A stretch of 64,000 nucleotides of DNA from Breoghania sp. (GCF_963674635.1 NZ_OY771475.1:2790001-2854000), one strand, 5' to 3'. Positions 53,472 to 62,429 are shown, numbered from the stretch's first letter. Notes: a model not told the origin generated them from the sequence alone. Program-made: numbers and translations.

Positions 53472-54071
53472 ATGTCGTGGCTCCTGTTCATTCCCGCCTG
53501 CTTCGCGCTCAACATGGCGCCCGGCCCCAACAACATCACCGCCTTCGCGACCGGTGCCCGGCTCGGCTTCTGGCCTGGCTTTCTGGCAGCGCTCGGCCGG
53601 CTGCCCGCCTTTGCCTTCCTGATCACGCTGACTGCGATCGGGCTTGGCGCGGCCCTGACCGCCTCAGCCGTCGCCTTCACCGTGATCAAATATGTGGGCG
53701 CGGCCTATCTGGTCTATGTGGGTTTTCACATGTTGCGGGCCCGGGTCGACACCACGGACATGCCCGCGGCGCAGGACATCCGTTCGCTGATGCGCCGCGA
53801 CTTCCTCATTGCCATCACCAACCCCAAGGCGATCGCGATCTTCACCGCGGTCTTCCCGCAGTTTCTCGACCTCTCCCAGCCCGCCGCCCCCCAGTTTGTC
53901 TGGATCGGGGGCACATTCCTGTGTCTGGAGACGGTGGCAATCGCGATCTATGTCGCCGCGGGCACGCTCCTGAGCGGGGTCATCAACCAGACCGCCATTG
54001 GCGGCGCGCTCAACAAGGCGGTGGGCGGGTTCCTGGTGTTTTCCGGAGCGGCGCTCGTTCTGGGGCACTGA
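53472..54071 (+). CDS. LysE/RhtB-family amino-acid exporter
   Basis: 199-residue inner-membrane exporter with six predicted helices. The N-terminal FALNMAPGPNNITAFATGARLGFWPGF carries the family signature, and TNPKAIAIFTAVFPQFLD lies mid-protein. The family exports basic or other amino acids and homoserine lactones; its place after aphA suggests a polyamine-derived or basic compound, which is inference. It ends 31 bases before a PhnD-like gene. Confidence 0.9.
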   Translation: MSWLLFIPACFALNMAPGPNNITAFATGARLGFWPGFLAALGRLPAFAFLITLTAIGLGAALTASAVAFTVIKYVGAAYLVYVGFHMLRARVDTTDMPAAQDIRSLMRRDFLIAITNPKAIAIFTAVFPQFLDLSQPAAPQFVWIGGTFLCLETVAIAIYVAAGTLLSGVINQTAIGGALNKAVGGFLVFSGAALVLGH

Positions 54072-54102
54072 TTATCGCGGAACGGGCTTACGGAGTGCAG
54101 AC

Positions 54103-55107
54103 ATGAGCCTGCGCAAGCATTTGGCCGCATTGGTGCTCAGCTGCGCGGTTGCGGGCTTCGGCGCGCCTGCGCTGTCGCAAGATCCTGCCCCCGGCTCCGA
54201 ACCGGCGGATTTGCCGACGCTTCAGAGCGAGACGCGCCCCGAAATCGAGACGCTTTCGCGCCCTTCCCTTCCCGAGTGGCGGCAGGAAATCAATGTCCTT
54301 CGCATCGGGATACTGGCGCCAAGCGGCACCGGGCGCGAGCTGCTCATGGCCGATCCGTTCCGCCTCCACATGCAGGAGACGCTCGGCCTGCCGGTGGAGC
54401 TGATCCCGGCGCGCGACACCCGCGCCCTGATCGACGCCATCGTCAATGGCCGGATCGACTATGCCCGCATGAGTGCATCCGCCTTCTCCACGGGCTGGGC
54501 CCTGTGCCGCTGCCTTGAACCGCTGGCGACACCGCAGGCGGCGGACGGAACACGCGCCTATCATGCAATCGCGCTCGCGCCCGCCAGATCAAACCTTAGC
54601 CGGCTCGTGGATCTGGAGGGAAAGGCCGTCGTCTTTTCCGAACCGACTTCCCTGACAGGCTATTTGCTGCCGGTCGCAACCCTGCGCGCGCAAGGCATCG
54701 ACACGACCCGCTTCTTCGCACGACAAAACCATGCCGCCAGCCCGCGGGCGGCCATTTCCGCCATGTTGCGCGGGGACTATGACGTTGCCTTCGCATGGTC
54801 GAGCCTGGCCGGCGACAAGGCTGAAGGCTACAGCCGCGGGCCGTTGCACCGGATGGTGCGCGACGGCGCGCTTTCCATGGGCGATGTCCGCATCGTCTGG
54901 CAATCGGATGCGATCCCGCACCCGCCGCAGGTGGTCAGGGCAAATCTGCCGGAAGACCTGAAATCGCTCCTGCGCGCCGCCCTGTTCGACCTGTTGCAGG
55001 CCGACCCGGAGGCATATGATGCCGCTGAGCCAGCCTTTTCCAGCGGCTTCGTGGCCATCAGCCGCGACGACTACGCCCCGCTGCTGCACGCCTTTTCGCC
55101 CAATTGA
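54103..55107 (+). CDS. PhnD-like periplasmic substrate-binding protein
   Basis: 334-residue exported protein. Signal peptide 1-25 (MSLRKHLAALVLSCAVAGFGAPALSQ with AxA-like cleavage), a Pro-rich linker to about 60, then a type 2 periplasmic-binding fold with the PhnD/phosphonate pattern (DYARMSASAFSTGWA, then FSEPTSLTGYLLP and FAWSSLAGD). No ABC permease or ATPase gene is adjacent, so it may serve a distant transporter or a sensory role. GGAG precedes the ATG at 54103. It is convergent with the MaoC-Pta gene with only 12 bases between. Confidence 0.83.
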   Translation: MSLRKHLAALVLSCAVAGFGAPALSQDPAPGSEPADLPTLQSETRPEIETLSRPSLPEWRQEINVLRIGILAPSGTGRELLMADPFRLHMQETLGLPVELIPARDTRALIDAIVNGRIDYARMSASAFSTGWALCRCLEPLATPQAADGTRAYHAIALAPARSNLSRLVDLEGKAVVFSEPTSLTGYLLPVATLRAQGIDTTRFFARQNHAASPRAAISAMLRGDYDVAFAWSSLAGDKAEGYSRGPLHRMVRDGALSMGDVRIVWQSDAIPHPPQVVRANLPEDLKSLLRAALFDLLQADPEAYDAAEPAFSSGFVAISRDDYAPLLHAFSPN

Positions 55108-55119
55108 GACCGTTTGCCG

Positions 55120-56580
55120 TCAAACCGTTTCCGGGGTGTCGAAGCGCCGGGGCGCTCCGGTGAGAGCTTCGGGCTCCTCTTCCGCCGGACTGACCGCCGC
55201 AACGCCCGTCTTCTGCCAATGTGCAAAGAGCAAGGCCAGCGCGCAGGATGCAAGGCGGGAGCGGTCGTCATCGGCCCGGCTGGTGAGGATCACCGGCACT
55301 CTTGCCCCCAGAACGACGCCCGCCGCTTGCGCATGTGCAATGAAGGTCAGTTCCTTGGCCAGCATGTTGCCAGCCTCCATGTTCGGCATGATCAGCACAT
55401 CGGCATGCCCGGCCACAAGAGACGTGATGCCCTTGGTACGGGCCGCATTCACATCGACCGCATTGTCCATGGCGAGCGGCCCGTCAACGATGCCGCCTCG
55501 TATCTGACCACGTTCCGCCATTTTCGACAGGATCGCGGCATCAAGCGTTGAGGGAATGGACGGGTTCACCGTCTCCACAGCCGACAGGACACCGACTTTC
55601 GGCGTCTCCACACCCATGGACCGCGCCATGTCGATCGCATTCTGGGTAATGTCGACCTTGGTGCTCAGGTTCGGAGCGATGTTGATCGCGGCATCGGAAA
55701 TGATCAGCGGAGCGGGGCGGCCAGGCACATCCATGATGAACGCATGGGTGATGCGGCGCGTGTCGCGCAGGCCGTGATCGCGAGCAATAATCGGCTTCAG
55801 CAACGTGTCGGTGTGGAGATGGCCCTTCATGATCGCAGCGGCACGCCCTGCATGAACCAGCGACACGGCCGTCTTGGCCGCCTCGACCTCACTATCCGCC
55901 TCCACGATCTGACAGCCGTCCAGCGACTGGCCGATCTTTTCCGCAACAGCTTCCATGGCCCCGCGTTGACCGATCAGGATCGGCTGCATGAGGCCCGCTT
56001 GCGCGGCAAGGATCGCCCCGTTCAGCGAAGAGGCCTCGTCCGGCCAGACAACGGCGGTCGCCAGCGGTTCCAGCGTCTGCGCACGTGCGATCAGCTGGTT
56101 GAAATGCTGGTGTCGCTCCACCAGGATCTGCGGCACTTCGTGATCATCGAGAATGATCTTGCGCGCGGGCGCTTCCACCATCCCTTCACCATCGGCGACC
56201 AACCTGCCGCCAGCATCCTCGACACGCGCGCCCACGCGCAGGAGATTGTCTGGCTCCTTGGCAAGGATGGTGACGGTCACGGTCAGCGTCTCGCCGACAT
56301 GAACGCGCTCCAGAAAGCGGAAGCTCTGGGACCGATAGATGGTGCCGGGGCCGGGCAGCACATTGCCGAGCACCGCGGATACGAGCGCCCCCACCCACAT
56401 GGCAGGCGCAAGCGCCTTGTTCTTGCGCCCGTCCCCGTTGTGATCGAAATCCGGCAGGTTGAGCGGGTTCAGATTGCCGGAGGCATTGGCGAAGATGTAA
56501 AGGTCGTTTGCCGTGCAAACGCGGGTAATGCTCGCGCTGTCACCGACGTTGATCTCGTCATAGGTCTTGTTTGCGACCAT
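55120..56580 (-). CDS. Bifunctional MaoC-type enoyl-CoA hydratase / phosphate acetyl(butyryl)transferase
   Basis: 486-residue fusion from ATG 56580. Residues about 5-145 are a MaoC-like hotdog domain (TRVCTANDLYIFANASGNLNPLN, then PGTIYRSQSFRFLERVHVGE). Residues about 165-470 are a phosphotransacetylase/Ptb domain (KGHLHTDTLLKPII, HAFIMDVPGRPAPLIISDAAINIAPNL, ADVLIMPNMEAGNMLAKELTF). The fusion is widespread in alphaproteobacteria and beside acetate kinase and fabI in many, but neither is here. It probably links acyl-CoA to acyl phosphate conversion with hydration of crotonyl-type CoA; the true substrate is undetermined. Confidence 0.92.
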   Translation of the reverse strand: MVANKTYDEINVGDSASITRVCTANDLYIFANASGNLNPLNLPDFDHNGDGRKNKALAPAMWVGALVSAVLGNVLPGPGTIYRSQSFRFLERVHVGETLTVTVTILAKEPDNLLRVGARVEDAGGRLVADGEGMVEAPARKIILDDHEVPQILVERHQHFNQLIARAQTLEPLATAVVWPDEASSLNGAILAAQAGLMQPILIGQRGAMEAVAEKIGQSLDGCQIVEADSEVEAAKTAVSLVHAGRAAAIMKGHLHTDTLLKPIIARDHGLRDTRRITHAFIMDVPGRPAPLIISDAAINIAPNLSTKVDITQNAIDMARSMGVETPKVGVLSAVETVNPSIPSTLDAAILSKMAERGQIRGGIVDGPLAMDNAVDVNAARTKGITSLVAGHADVLIMPNMEAGNMLAKELTFIAHAQAAGVVLGARVPVILTSRADDDRSRLASCALALLFAHWQKTGVAAVSPAEEEPEALTGAPRRFDTPETV

Positions 56581-56733
56581 GCTTATCGCCCTGCACTTGA
56601 ACCACATTATGCCCTGCTGCGGGGCATGATCGCCCAGTGCAGGATCGAGACGCGTTATTGCAATGCAATATCACGTTGCGGGAGGCAGCGTCGAGATAGT
56701 AGGCACCCGAGTGCGAACTGAAAAACGCCTCGG

Positions 56734-57303
56734 TCAGCAGCCGGGATCGCTGATCGTTTCCACAAGGCGCGGGCGCAGGAAGAAAGTCTCACCCATTTCG
56801 ATGCCATTGGGAATGATCGCATCGAATGTCGGCCGGTAGGAATAGGACGACACGGTGATGATCAGGGACGTATTGGCGAGTTTCAAACCGTCGGGGATCG
56901 TGATTGGAGGAGAACCGCCGGTCGGCCAGGCTCCGGACCCGTTCGTGCAGCTCCACGCGACGGTCGCGTTCGCGTCCTCATCGAAAACCACGCTGGCGAT
57001 GACGACATTGAGCCCGTCGGAAGGATAAGGCTGCATGATCGCACCGGCGGCGGCATAGATATCGGTGACATCAGAGGCGGAAACAGAATCGCTCTGGGCG
57101 ACCAGATCGCCAACGGTATATCCGGCCTGCGTGACCTTGCGGTTGTAGGTGAGAGCGCGCGTCAATTCCGATGCGCCCAGAAGAAGCAAGATCAGAACCG
57201 GCAGGATGAGGGCGAATTCGACGGCCGCCACCCCGCGCTGACATTCGATGAAACGTGATGGCAGGATGGCACGAAACCACAAACCGGACCCCTTCTCCGT
57301 CAT
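56734..57303 (-). CDS. TadE-like pseudopilin (second of two)
   Basis: 189-residue protein with the TadE signature ECQRGVAAVEFALILPVLILLLLGASEL (about 20-47): prepilin-type cleavage after Gly and a Glu at position +5, followed by one transmembrane helix. The remainder is periplasmic. It follows another TadE-like gene with a 3-base gap. In Tad systems TadE and TadF are minor pseudopilins needed for Flp pilus assembly and processed by the CpaA/TadV peptidase encoded nearby. It resembles a TadF-role protein by position. Confidence 0.9.
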   Translation of the reverse strand: MTEKGSGLWFRAILPSRFIECQRGVAAVEFALILPVLILLLLGASELTRALTYNRKVTQAGYTVGDLVAQSDSVSASDVTDIYAAAGAIMQPYPSDGLNVVIASVVFDEDANATVAWSCTNGSGAWPTGGSPPITIPDGLKLANTSLIITVSSYSYRPTFDAIIPNGIEMGETFFLRPRLVETISDPGC

Positions 57304-57306
57304 GGC

Positions 57307-57912
57307 TTAACTCCCACCCGCGCGCTCGGGGAACGGTTCGGTCCGAAAGGCCTGCACAGCCCCGAGAAGACGACTTCCATCATCAAGATCTGCGAAATTG
57401 ACCCCCATGTAGGACCCTGTGTAGGGCCAGCGATAGAAAACCCGCACGACGACGATTTGCGACGGCCCCGGATTGACATAGGTGAAGTTGTCGTTGTTGA
57501 GCTTGCCGTCCTCAACCGGTGGCCGCGAGTTGATCCCGGCAAAGGTCTCGAAGGTCCGCACATCGATCGCCAAGCGATCATTGGTGAAGAAGCTGGGCAA
57601 TTCGCTCATCACGGACGCCCTGAACGCCGCCGCATCGAAGTTTTGCGTGTACGCCTGGCCGGTGCGAATGAGGCGTGCGGCGTCGGCGGTTGCATTGTCG
57701 AGAATGCGACCGGCAAAGAACATCAGGCCGATTTCGATGATGCCCACGATCAGCGCGAAGAAAGGAACGGCAACCATCGCGAATTCGATGGCGGTGACAC
57801 CGGATTCATCGCGGCAAGCGCGACGGAAAACCGTGAACGCTCTGCGCGCCAACAGCCCACTCGGGCTCATATGCCGCGAACTCACGTTCTTCATTCGACC
57901 TTCATGCGTCAT
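57307..57912 (-). CDS. TadE-like pseudopilin (first of two)
   Basis: 201-residue pseudopilin with the processing and membrane region CRDESGVTAIEFAMVAVPFFALIVGIIEIGLMFF (about 33-66). The start at 57912 has AAGG upstream; in-frame ATGs at 57894 and 57870 are alternatives. The mature part is periplasmic. It lies between a stand-alone pilN-domain gene and a second TadE-like gene on the minus strand, divergent from the flp/cpa operon. Confidence 0.9.
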   Translation of the reverse strand: MTHEGRMKNVSSRHMSPSGLLARRAFTVFRRACRDESGVTAIEFAMVAVPFFALIVGIIEIGLMFFAGRILDNATADAARLIRTGQAYTQNFDAAAFRASVMSELPSFFTNDRLAIDVRTFETFAGINSRPPVEDGKLNNDNFTYVNPGPSQIVVVRVFYRWPYTGSYMGVNFADLDDGSRLLGAVQAFRTEPFPERAGGS

Positions 57913-57999
57913 TCTTGCTGCCTTGCGGCTCCACCCGTTTCAAGCCGGAGGCCGCCGACAGATCGGTTGTAACGGCAGGCCTTCTCACAAGAACGGACA

Positions 58000-58491
58000 C
58001 TATTGACCGGACTGACCTTCGCCGCCCCCCTCAGACAGGGCCCGGCGCTGCGAGACCTGCTTGTAGGTATTGTCAAAGAATTCCTTATCATCACCGATAT
58101 TCAGGTGCGGCTTGCAAGCAGGCGTACAGTCGTAACTGTAGGTCTCTTTCGCGCGCATGAGCGTGACCACCGATCCACCCGGCGGCTCAACCGCGATGAC
58201 TTCATCGATGATCGGATTGCCTGCCTTGTTGAGAATGACCAGATTGGTCGTGCCATAGGCTTTTCCGGTGATCACCAGGGTGGTGCGGTCATGCATCGTG
58301 GCATCCGCGATGGCGGGGTTGCCGATGATGATCGTGTCCGCCGGCTCGTCTATCCGAAAGACCTTCGCCCGATCGGTGACCACCTTGACCACGCCTTCAG
58401 CATAAGTCGGCGCGCAGGACAGGGCCGCGCAAAGGGCGGAGGCAGCAATACCGGTAACGACCGGCAGGGCCCGCAGAATTGAGGAACGCAT
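58000..58491 (-). CDS. Stand-alone pilus assembly protein with secretin N-terminal (pil_N) domain
   Basis: 163-residue exported protein. Signal peptide is about residues 1-31 (ending TYAE). The rest matches the T2SS-T3SS pil_N domain found at the N-terminus of CpaC/RcpA secretins (KVFRIDEPADTIIIGNPAIADATMHDRTTLVITGKAYGTTNLVIL). It has no secretin pore domain, and its C-terminus carries YDCTPACKPHL with two Cys. Similar short proteins occur beside tad loci in alphaproteobacteria and are thought to support the secretin. It is the first of three minus-strand genes. Confidence 0.85.
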   Translation of the reverse strand: MRSSILRALPVVTGIAASALCAALSCAPTYAEGVVKVVTDRAKVFRIDEPADTIIIGNPAIADATMHDRTTLVITGKAYGTTNLVILNKAGNPIIDEVIAVEPPGGSVVTLMRAKETYSYDCTPACKPHLNIGDDKEFFDNTYKQVSQRRALSEGGGEGQSGQ

Positions 58492-59021
58492 GGATCTCTC
58501 CGCTTATGCTTTCTGTGCTTGGCAGTCCTCGATCCTGCCGGTTTTTGGTGAAGGAATGCCTAACGCTATGGGAGCTCGTGTCGTGAATGACGGAACCGAC
58601 TTGCGAAAAACAAACATGGTATTTGTTGCGATCTCACTCTTCCCAATTGCCGGTATTTGTGTCGATTGCGGACCGAGGTCTGACCGGATGAGCCAGCCCC
58701 ACGCTTCTTGCCAAACCAGCTTGCCAACCCAGCGCCCATCGTGATTAACAAAATTCAAATGCACGCCGCCCAACATTAGCAGTATTCATTCACGCCTCCT
58801 TCCCCAGAGACGCATTTCGCGAAACACTCGACATCTCGGTTTTATTACAACCATTCCTTAACCATGCCTGCTCTTGCTTTCGTGTATTGCAAAAGACCGC
58901 CTCATATTAACTTGATCGAAACGACTGAGCGTTAGGTTTCATACTCAGTTTCGAGCGGCAAACAAACAACAAGCCCGCCGAACAGGTGCTGTCAAAACCA
59001 CGTGGATTTAGGAGCTAAACC
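58492..59021. other. 530-bp non-coding region upstream of the Flp pilin, with TTAAC motifs
   Basis: No supported gene: short open frames on both strands lack ribosome sites and family resemblance. GC content is lower than around it, especially 58780-58960. TTAAC occurs near 58744, at 58858-58865 as TTAACCAT (a known CtrA-like 8-mer) and near 58916. It must hold the divergent promoters of the pil_N gene and of flp, whose leader appears to be long. Confidence 0.55.
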
Positions 59022-59225
59022 ATGAAGACCCTTCTTGCCCGTTTCGCGAAGGACGAATCTGGCGCTACCGCTATCGAGTACGGCCTGATTGCTGCCCTCG
59101 TGGCTGTCGCTCTCATCGGCATTCTGGGCACCATGAGCGGGAGCCTGCAGGGCACGTTCCAGTCTGTTTCCGACGCGCTGAGCGGCGCCGGCGGCACCGG
59201 TGGCACCGGCGGCACCGGCGGCTAA
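59022..59225 (+). CDS. Flp-family type IVb pilin
   Basis: 67-residue major pilin subunit of the Tad pilus. The leader MKTLLARFAKDESG is cut before the mature ATAIEYGLIAALVAVALIGIL, which carries the Flp motif with the essential Glu and adjacent Tyr (Glu5/Tyr6 of the mature form). The C-terminus is an unusual Gly/Thr repeat (GAGGTGGTGGTGG), encoded by 9-bp repeats. GGAGC lies before the ATG. It is followed by the peptidase CpaA and the rest of the tad operon. Confidence 0.96.
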   Translation: MKTLLARFAKDESGATAIEYGLIAALVAVALIGILGTMSGSLQGTFQSVSDALSGAGGTGGTGGTGG

Positions 59226-59462
59226 TCGCGCGCCTGTGTAGCTGATCGGATCATTTTATCCGGACAAGCTGCTTTTACTGAGCGTCTGCACCATAAGCGA
59301 TCGAAGCGCGAATGACCCGTTGAAGTCATTCGCGCTTTGCTTTTCCAGAACCAGTCTTTTCTGCCGTGCTGCATTATTCTTACTTGTCGTTTAACGCGAT
59401 ATTCAGCCTCATGCCTTAAGCGTCCAGTCAAGCTTTTGAAAGCCGACGGACGCAGAGGCCTC

Positions 59463-59966
59463 ATGCTCAACCAATCGCTGTTCTTTCTTTTCCCGCTGAT
59501 AACCGTGCTTGCCGGGATCGGTGACTTGCTCACGATGAAGATCCCCAACCGGATCACGATGGCCCTGCTGGCAGGATTTTGCATCGCCGCCCCCTTCGCC
59601 ATCGGCTGGAACCCCTCCGTCCTGGCAGGCCATCTGGGGGCCGGGCTGATCATGCTTGTCGTCGGTTTTGCCTTCTTTGCATTCGGCTGGATCGGCGGAG
59701 GCGACGCAAAGTTCGCCGCCGTGGCTGCACTTTGGCTGGGCTTGCCCCAGCTGCTGGCCTTTGTGGTCTTCGCATCAGTATTCGGGGGCATCCTGACAAT
59801 AGCGCTGATGCTTTTCCGTTATGTCCCGCTCCCGCAAGCCGCTGAACGTGTGGTCTGGATCGACCGTCTGCACACACTTGCAGAGGGCATTCCCTACGGG
59901 CTGGCACTGGCAGCGTCGGCGCTGGCCGTATACCCGAAGTCAATCTGGATCAACTTGCTGGGTTAA
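59463..59966 (+). CDS. cpaA: Prepilin peptidase CpaA/TadV (A24 family)
   Basis: 167-residue aspartic membrane protease that processes Flp prepilin and TadE/F pseudopilins. The two catalytic aspartates are Asp21 (GIGDLLTMKIPN) and Asp81 (GGGDAKF), the form used by the short CpaA/TadV enzymes without a methylase domain. ATG 59463 is selected by the hydrophobic N-terminus; the upstream open frame to 59337 is not family-like. It lies 237 bases after flp. A 245-base AT-rich region follows before cpaB. Confidence 0.94.
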   Translation: MLNQSLFFLFPLITVLAGIGDLLTMKIPNRITMALLAGFCIAAPFAIGWNPSVLAGHLGAGLIMLVVGFAFFAFGWIGGGDAKFAAVAALWLGLPQLLAFVVFASVFGGILTIALMLFRYVPLPQAAERVVWIDRLHTLAEGIPYGLALAASALAVYPKSIWINLLG

Positions 59967-60211
59967 CTTTAAGTTATTTATATATGTATCAAATTAACAT
60001 TACGTTTAACTATTTGTTATCCATTATATACTTCTGAATATACGAGATTTAACAAAACAATAACAACCAATATGTAAACTATGTCAATTCCTAACCGTAT
60101 TGACCGGTTAACTATAATTTATCCATTTCCCGTGAAAACTAAGTCCCACTGTGGTGCCTCTGGGTTCACCCCCGTCAAGGCGCGACAGAGTAAACGAGTA
60201 GGAAAGTGGCG
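59967..60211 (+). promoter_or_regulatory. AT-rich cpaB promoter region with TTAAC cluster
   Basis: Very AT-rich spacer. TTAAC occurs five times (near 59963, 59996, 60006, 60051 and 60109). TTAA-N7-TTAT occurs twice (CtrA consensus TTAA-N7-TTAA with one mismatch). A TATAAT is at 60113-60118 next to GGTTAAC. This fits a CtrA-controlled promoter for cpaB and following genes, as known for Caulobacter pili; not proven. Confidence 0.5.
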
Positions 60212-60991
60212 ATGAAGCTCGCGCGTATTGGCGTTCTGGTTGTTGCATTGGGAGCGGGGCTGGTGGCCGCGAACCTCATGCTGAACATGTCCGCTCCCGC
60301 GCCGGAGCCCGTTGAGACGGTGCAGCTCAAGTCGGTCATCGATACGGTCGATGTGCTGATCGCGGCGGAAGACGTTCAGCTGGGCTCCGTGCTCCGCGAG
60401 ACGGAAATGTCCTGGCAGCCCTGGCCGAAAGGCAGTGTGACCACCGGCTTCATCACCCGACAGGAGAACCCCGATGCGCGGGTCGAGATGGCCGGGCGGA
60501 TCGCGCGGGCACCGGTCTTTGCCGGCGAGCCGATCCGCGAACAGCGCCTGATCAAGACCGACCGGGGCTTCATGTCCGCGATCCTGCCGAAAGGCAAACG
60601 CGCAGTCGCCGTCTCGGTGGAAGCGGTCACGACGGCGGGCGGGTTCATTCTTCCAGGAGATCATGTGGACGTGATCCTGACCAAGTCCGGTCGGCGCGGC
60701 TCCGGTGGGGCTGTCAGCCGCACCATCCTCCAGAACGTTCGCGTTCTGGCCATCGATACCAAGACGAAGAGCGAGAGCGACGAGAAGTCTCTTCCGCCGA
60801 ACCGCACGGCGACGCTCGAACTCGATCAGACGCAGGCTGAGATCATCACCGAATCCCAGCAACTTGGCACCATCGCCCTGACGCTGCGCAGTGCAGAGGA
60901 TGCGATCGCCGACAATGACAATGCCGTGACGAGCAACAGTGGCGTGAACTTTGTCCGTTTCGGCGTCACCACGCAGGAATCCACGCGGTAG
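60212..60991 (+). CDS. cpaB: Flp pilus assembly protein CpaB/RcpC
   Basis: 259-residue inner-membrane-anchored periplasmic protein. One N-terminal helix (about 5-23) is followed by the SAF domain (DVLIAAEDVQLGSVLRETEM) and the RcpC/CpaB domain (AVSVEAVTTAGGFILPGDHVDVILT). ATG 60212 has AGGAAAG upstream. CpaB is needed for outer-membrane secretin assembly. It opens the cpaBCDE string, with cpaC following after 27 bases. Confidence 0.95.
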   Translation: MKLARIGVLVVALGAGLVAANLMLNMSAPAPEPVETVQLKSVIDTVDVLIAAEDVQLGSVLRETEMSWQPWPKGSVTTGFITRQENPDARVEMAGRIARAPVFAGEPIREQRLIKTDRGFMSAILPKGKRAVAVSVEAVTTAGGFILPGDHVDVILTKSGRRGSGGAVSRTILQNVRVLAIDTKTKSESDEKSLPPNRTATLELDQTQAEIITESQQLGTIALTLRSAEDAIADNDNAVTSNSGVNFVRFGVTTQESTR

Positions 60992-61018
60992 TGAAGCCGC
61001 GCTTGAAGGAGTGAACCG

Positions 61019-62419
61019 ATGGTCCGCGGAGCGGTTTTGAAAGGCCTTTTGGTCGCCGCAAGTCTCGCCCTGGCGAGCCTGCTTGCGACCGGCGCTCCCG
61101 CAGATGCCCAGAACGCATTCCCGAAGAAGGTGCGTATCTCAACCGGCGAGAACGCAGTCGCACGGCCGCTTTCGGTGGGCATTGGCCGTTCGGTCGTCGT
61201 GGAGACCGGCGATGCCGTGGCCGATGTTCTGGTCTCCGATCCCAAAGTCGCAGACGCCATCGTGCGAACCCCCCATCGCGTGTTCATTCTCGGCGTCGCG
61301 CCTGGTCAGGCGAACCTCTTCCTCTTCGGCACAGGCGGCCGCCAGATCGCCAGCCTCGACCTGACGGTGGCGCAGGATACCAGCGAACTCAACAGCCTGA
61401 TCAAACGTCTCGTTCCCGGCTCCAACGTGCATGCGGAAATCGCCAACAGCGCGATCATCGTCTCAGGCTCGGTCCAGACCCCGCTCGACGCCCAGAAGGC
61501 GATGGACATCGCCAAGGGATACATGGTCTCCGGTGACAGCAAGAATATCAATGTCATCAACATGCTGAGCGTCATGGGCAAGGAACAGGTGTTCCTCAAG
61601 GTGACGATCGCCGAGGTCGAACGCACGGTGGTCAAGCAACTCGGCATTGACTTCGACAATGTCTCGATCGGCTCCGGCAACTATACTGGCGGCTATAGCG
61701 GCAAACTGCTGGATAGCGCGATTGCAAGCCTCGGCTTCAATTCCGGCGCGACGAATATCACCGGTTATCTGAACGCCCTTCAGGAAGACGGCATTGTGCG
61801 CACCCTTGCGGAGCCGACACTGACCGCCATCTCCGGCGAGAACGCCAGTTTCCTTGTGGGCGGCGAGTTCCCGATCCCGGTCTCGCGCGACAACGATACC
61901 ATCCAGGTCGAATTCAAGCCCTACGGCATCGGCCTTGACTTCACGCCCATCGTCATGTCGAGCGGGCGCATCAGCCTGCGGGTCAAGACAGAGGTCAGCG
62001 AACTGACGTCCGATGGCGCGGTCGATATCGGCGGACTGACCATTTCCGCCTTGAAGGTTCGGCGTGCGGAATCGACCGTGGAGCTGCCGTCTGGCGGTGC
62101 CCTTGTCATGGCGGGCCTGTTGCGCGACGGCTACGAGGACACTTTGTCCAAGGTGCCGGGCCTGTCGAAGCTGCCGATCCTTGGTTCGCTCTTCAAGAGC
62201 CGCGACTTCCAACGCAATCAGACCGAACTGGTCATCTTCGTGACCCCCTACACGGTCAAGCCCACCTCTCCTTCGAAGATCGCCCGCCCGGACGCGAACC
62301 TCGCGCCCCCGCACGATGCGGAAGCCCTCTTCTTCGATCATCTCAACCGCGTCTACCGGGTCGATCCGGTCGCGCCCGCCGGCACCTATCAGGGCCAGGT
62401 CGGCTTCATCTATGAGTGA
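61019..62419 (+). CDS. cpaC: Tad secretin CpaC/RcpA
   Basis: 466-residue outer-membrane secretin that forms the pilus exit pore. Signal peptide is about 1-30. An N-terminal pil_N domain (GRSVVVETGDAVADVLVSDPKVADAIV) and a BON-like part precede the secretin core (about 215-440) with the motifs FLVGGEFPIPVS and VELPSGGALVMAGLLRD. It lies 27 bases after cpaB and its end approaches the cpaD start closely. The pil_N domain resembles the short protein encoded at 58000-58491. Confidence 0.96.
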   Translation: MVRGAVLKGLLVAASLALASLLATGAPADAQNAFPKKVRISTGENAVARPLSVGIGRSVVVETGDAVADVLVSDPKVADAIVRTPHRVFILGVAPGQANLFLFGTGGRQIASLDLTVAQDTSELNSLIKRLVPGSNVHAEIANSAIIVSGSVQTPLDAQKAMDIAKGYMVSGDSKNINVINMLSVMGKEQVFLKVTIAEVERTVVKQLGIDFDNVSIGSGNYTGGYSGKLLDSAIASLGFNSGATNITGYLNALQEDGIVRTLAEPTLTAISGENASFLVGGEFPIPVSRDNDTIQVEFKPYGIGLDFTPIVMSSGRISLRVKTEVSELTSDGAVDIGGLTISALKVRRAESTVELPSGGALVMAGLLRDGYEDTLSKVPGLSKLPILGSLFKSRDFQRNQTELVIFVTPYTVKPTSPSKIARPDANLAPPHDAEALFFDHLNRVYRVDPVAPAGTYQGQVGFIYE

Positions 62420-62429
62420 GGACAGCAGC

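Noticed and set aside
58490..58776. Short open frames on both strands before flp
   Set aside because: No ribosome site, no recognisable family, and the region is better explained as a promoter region.
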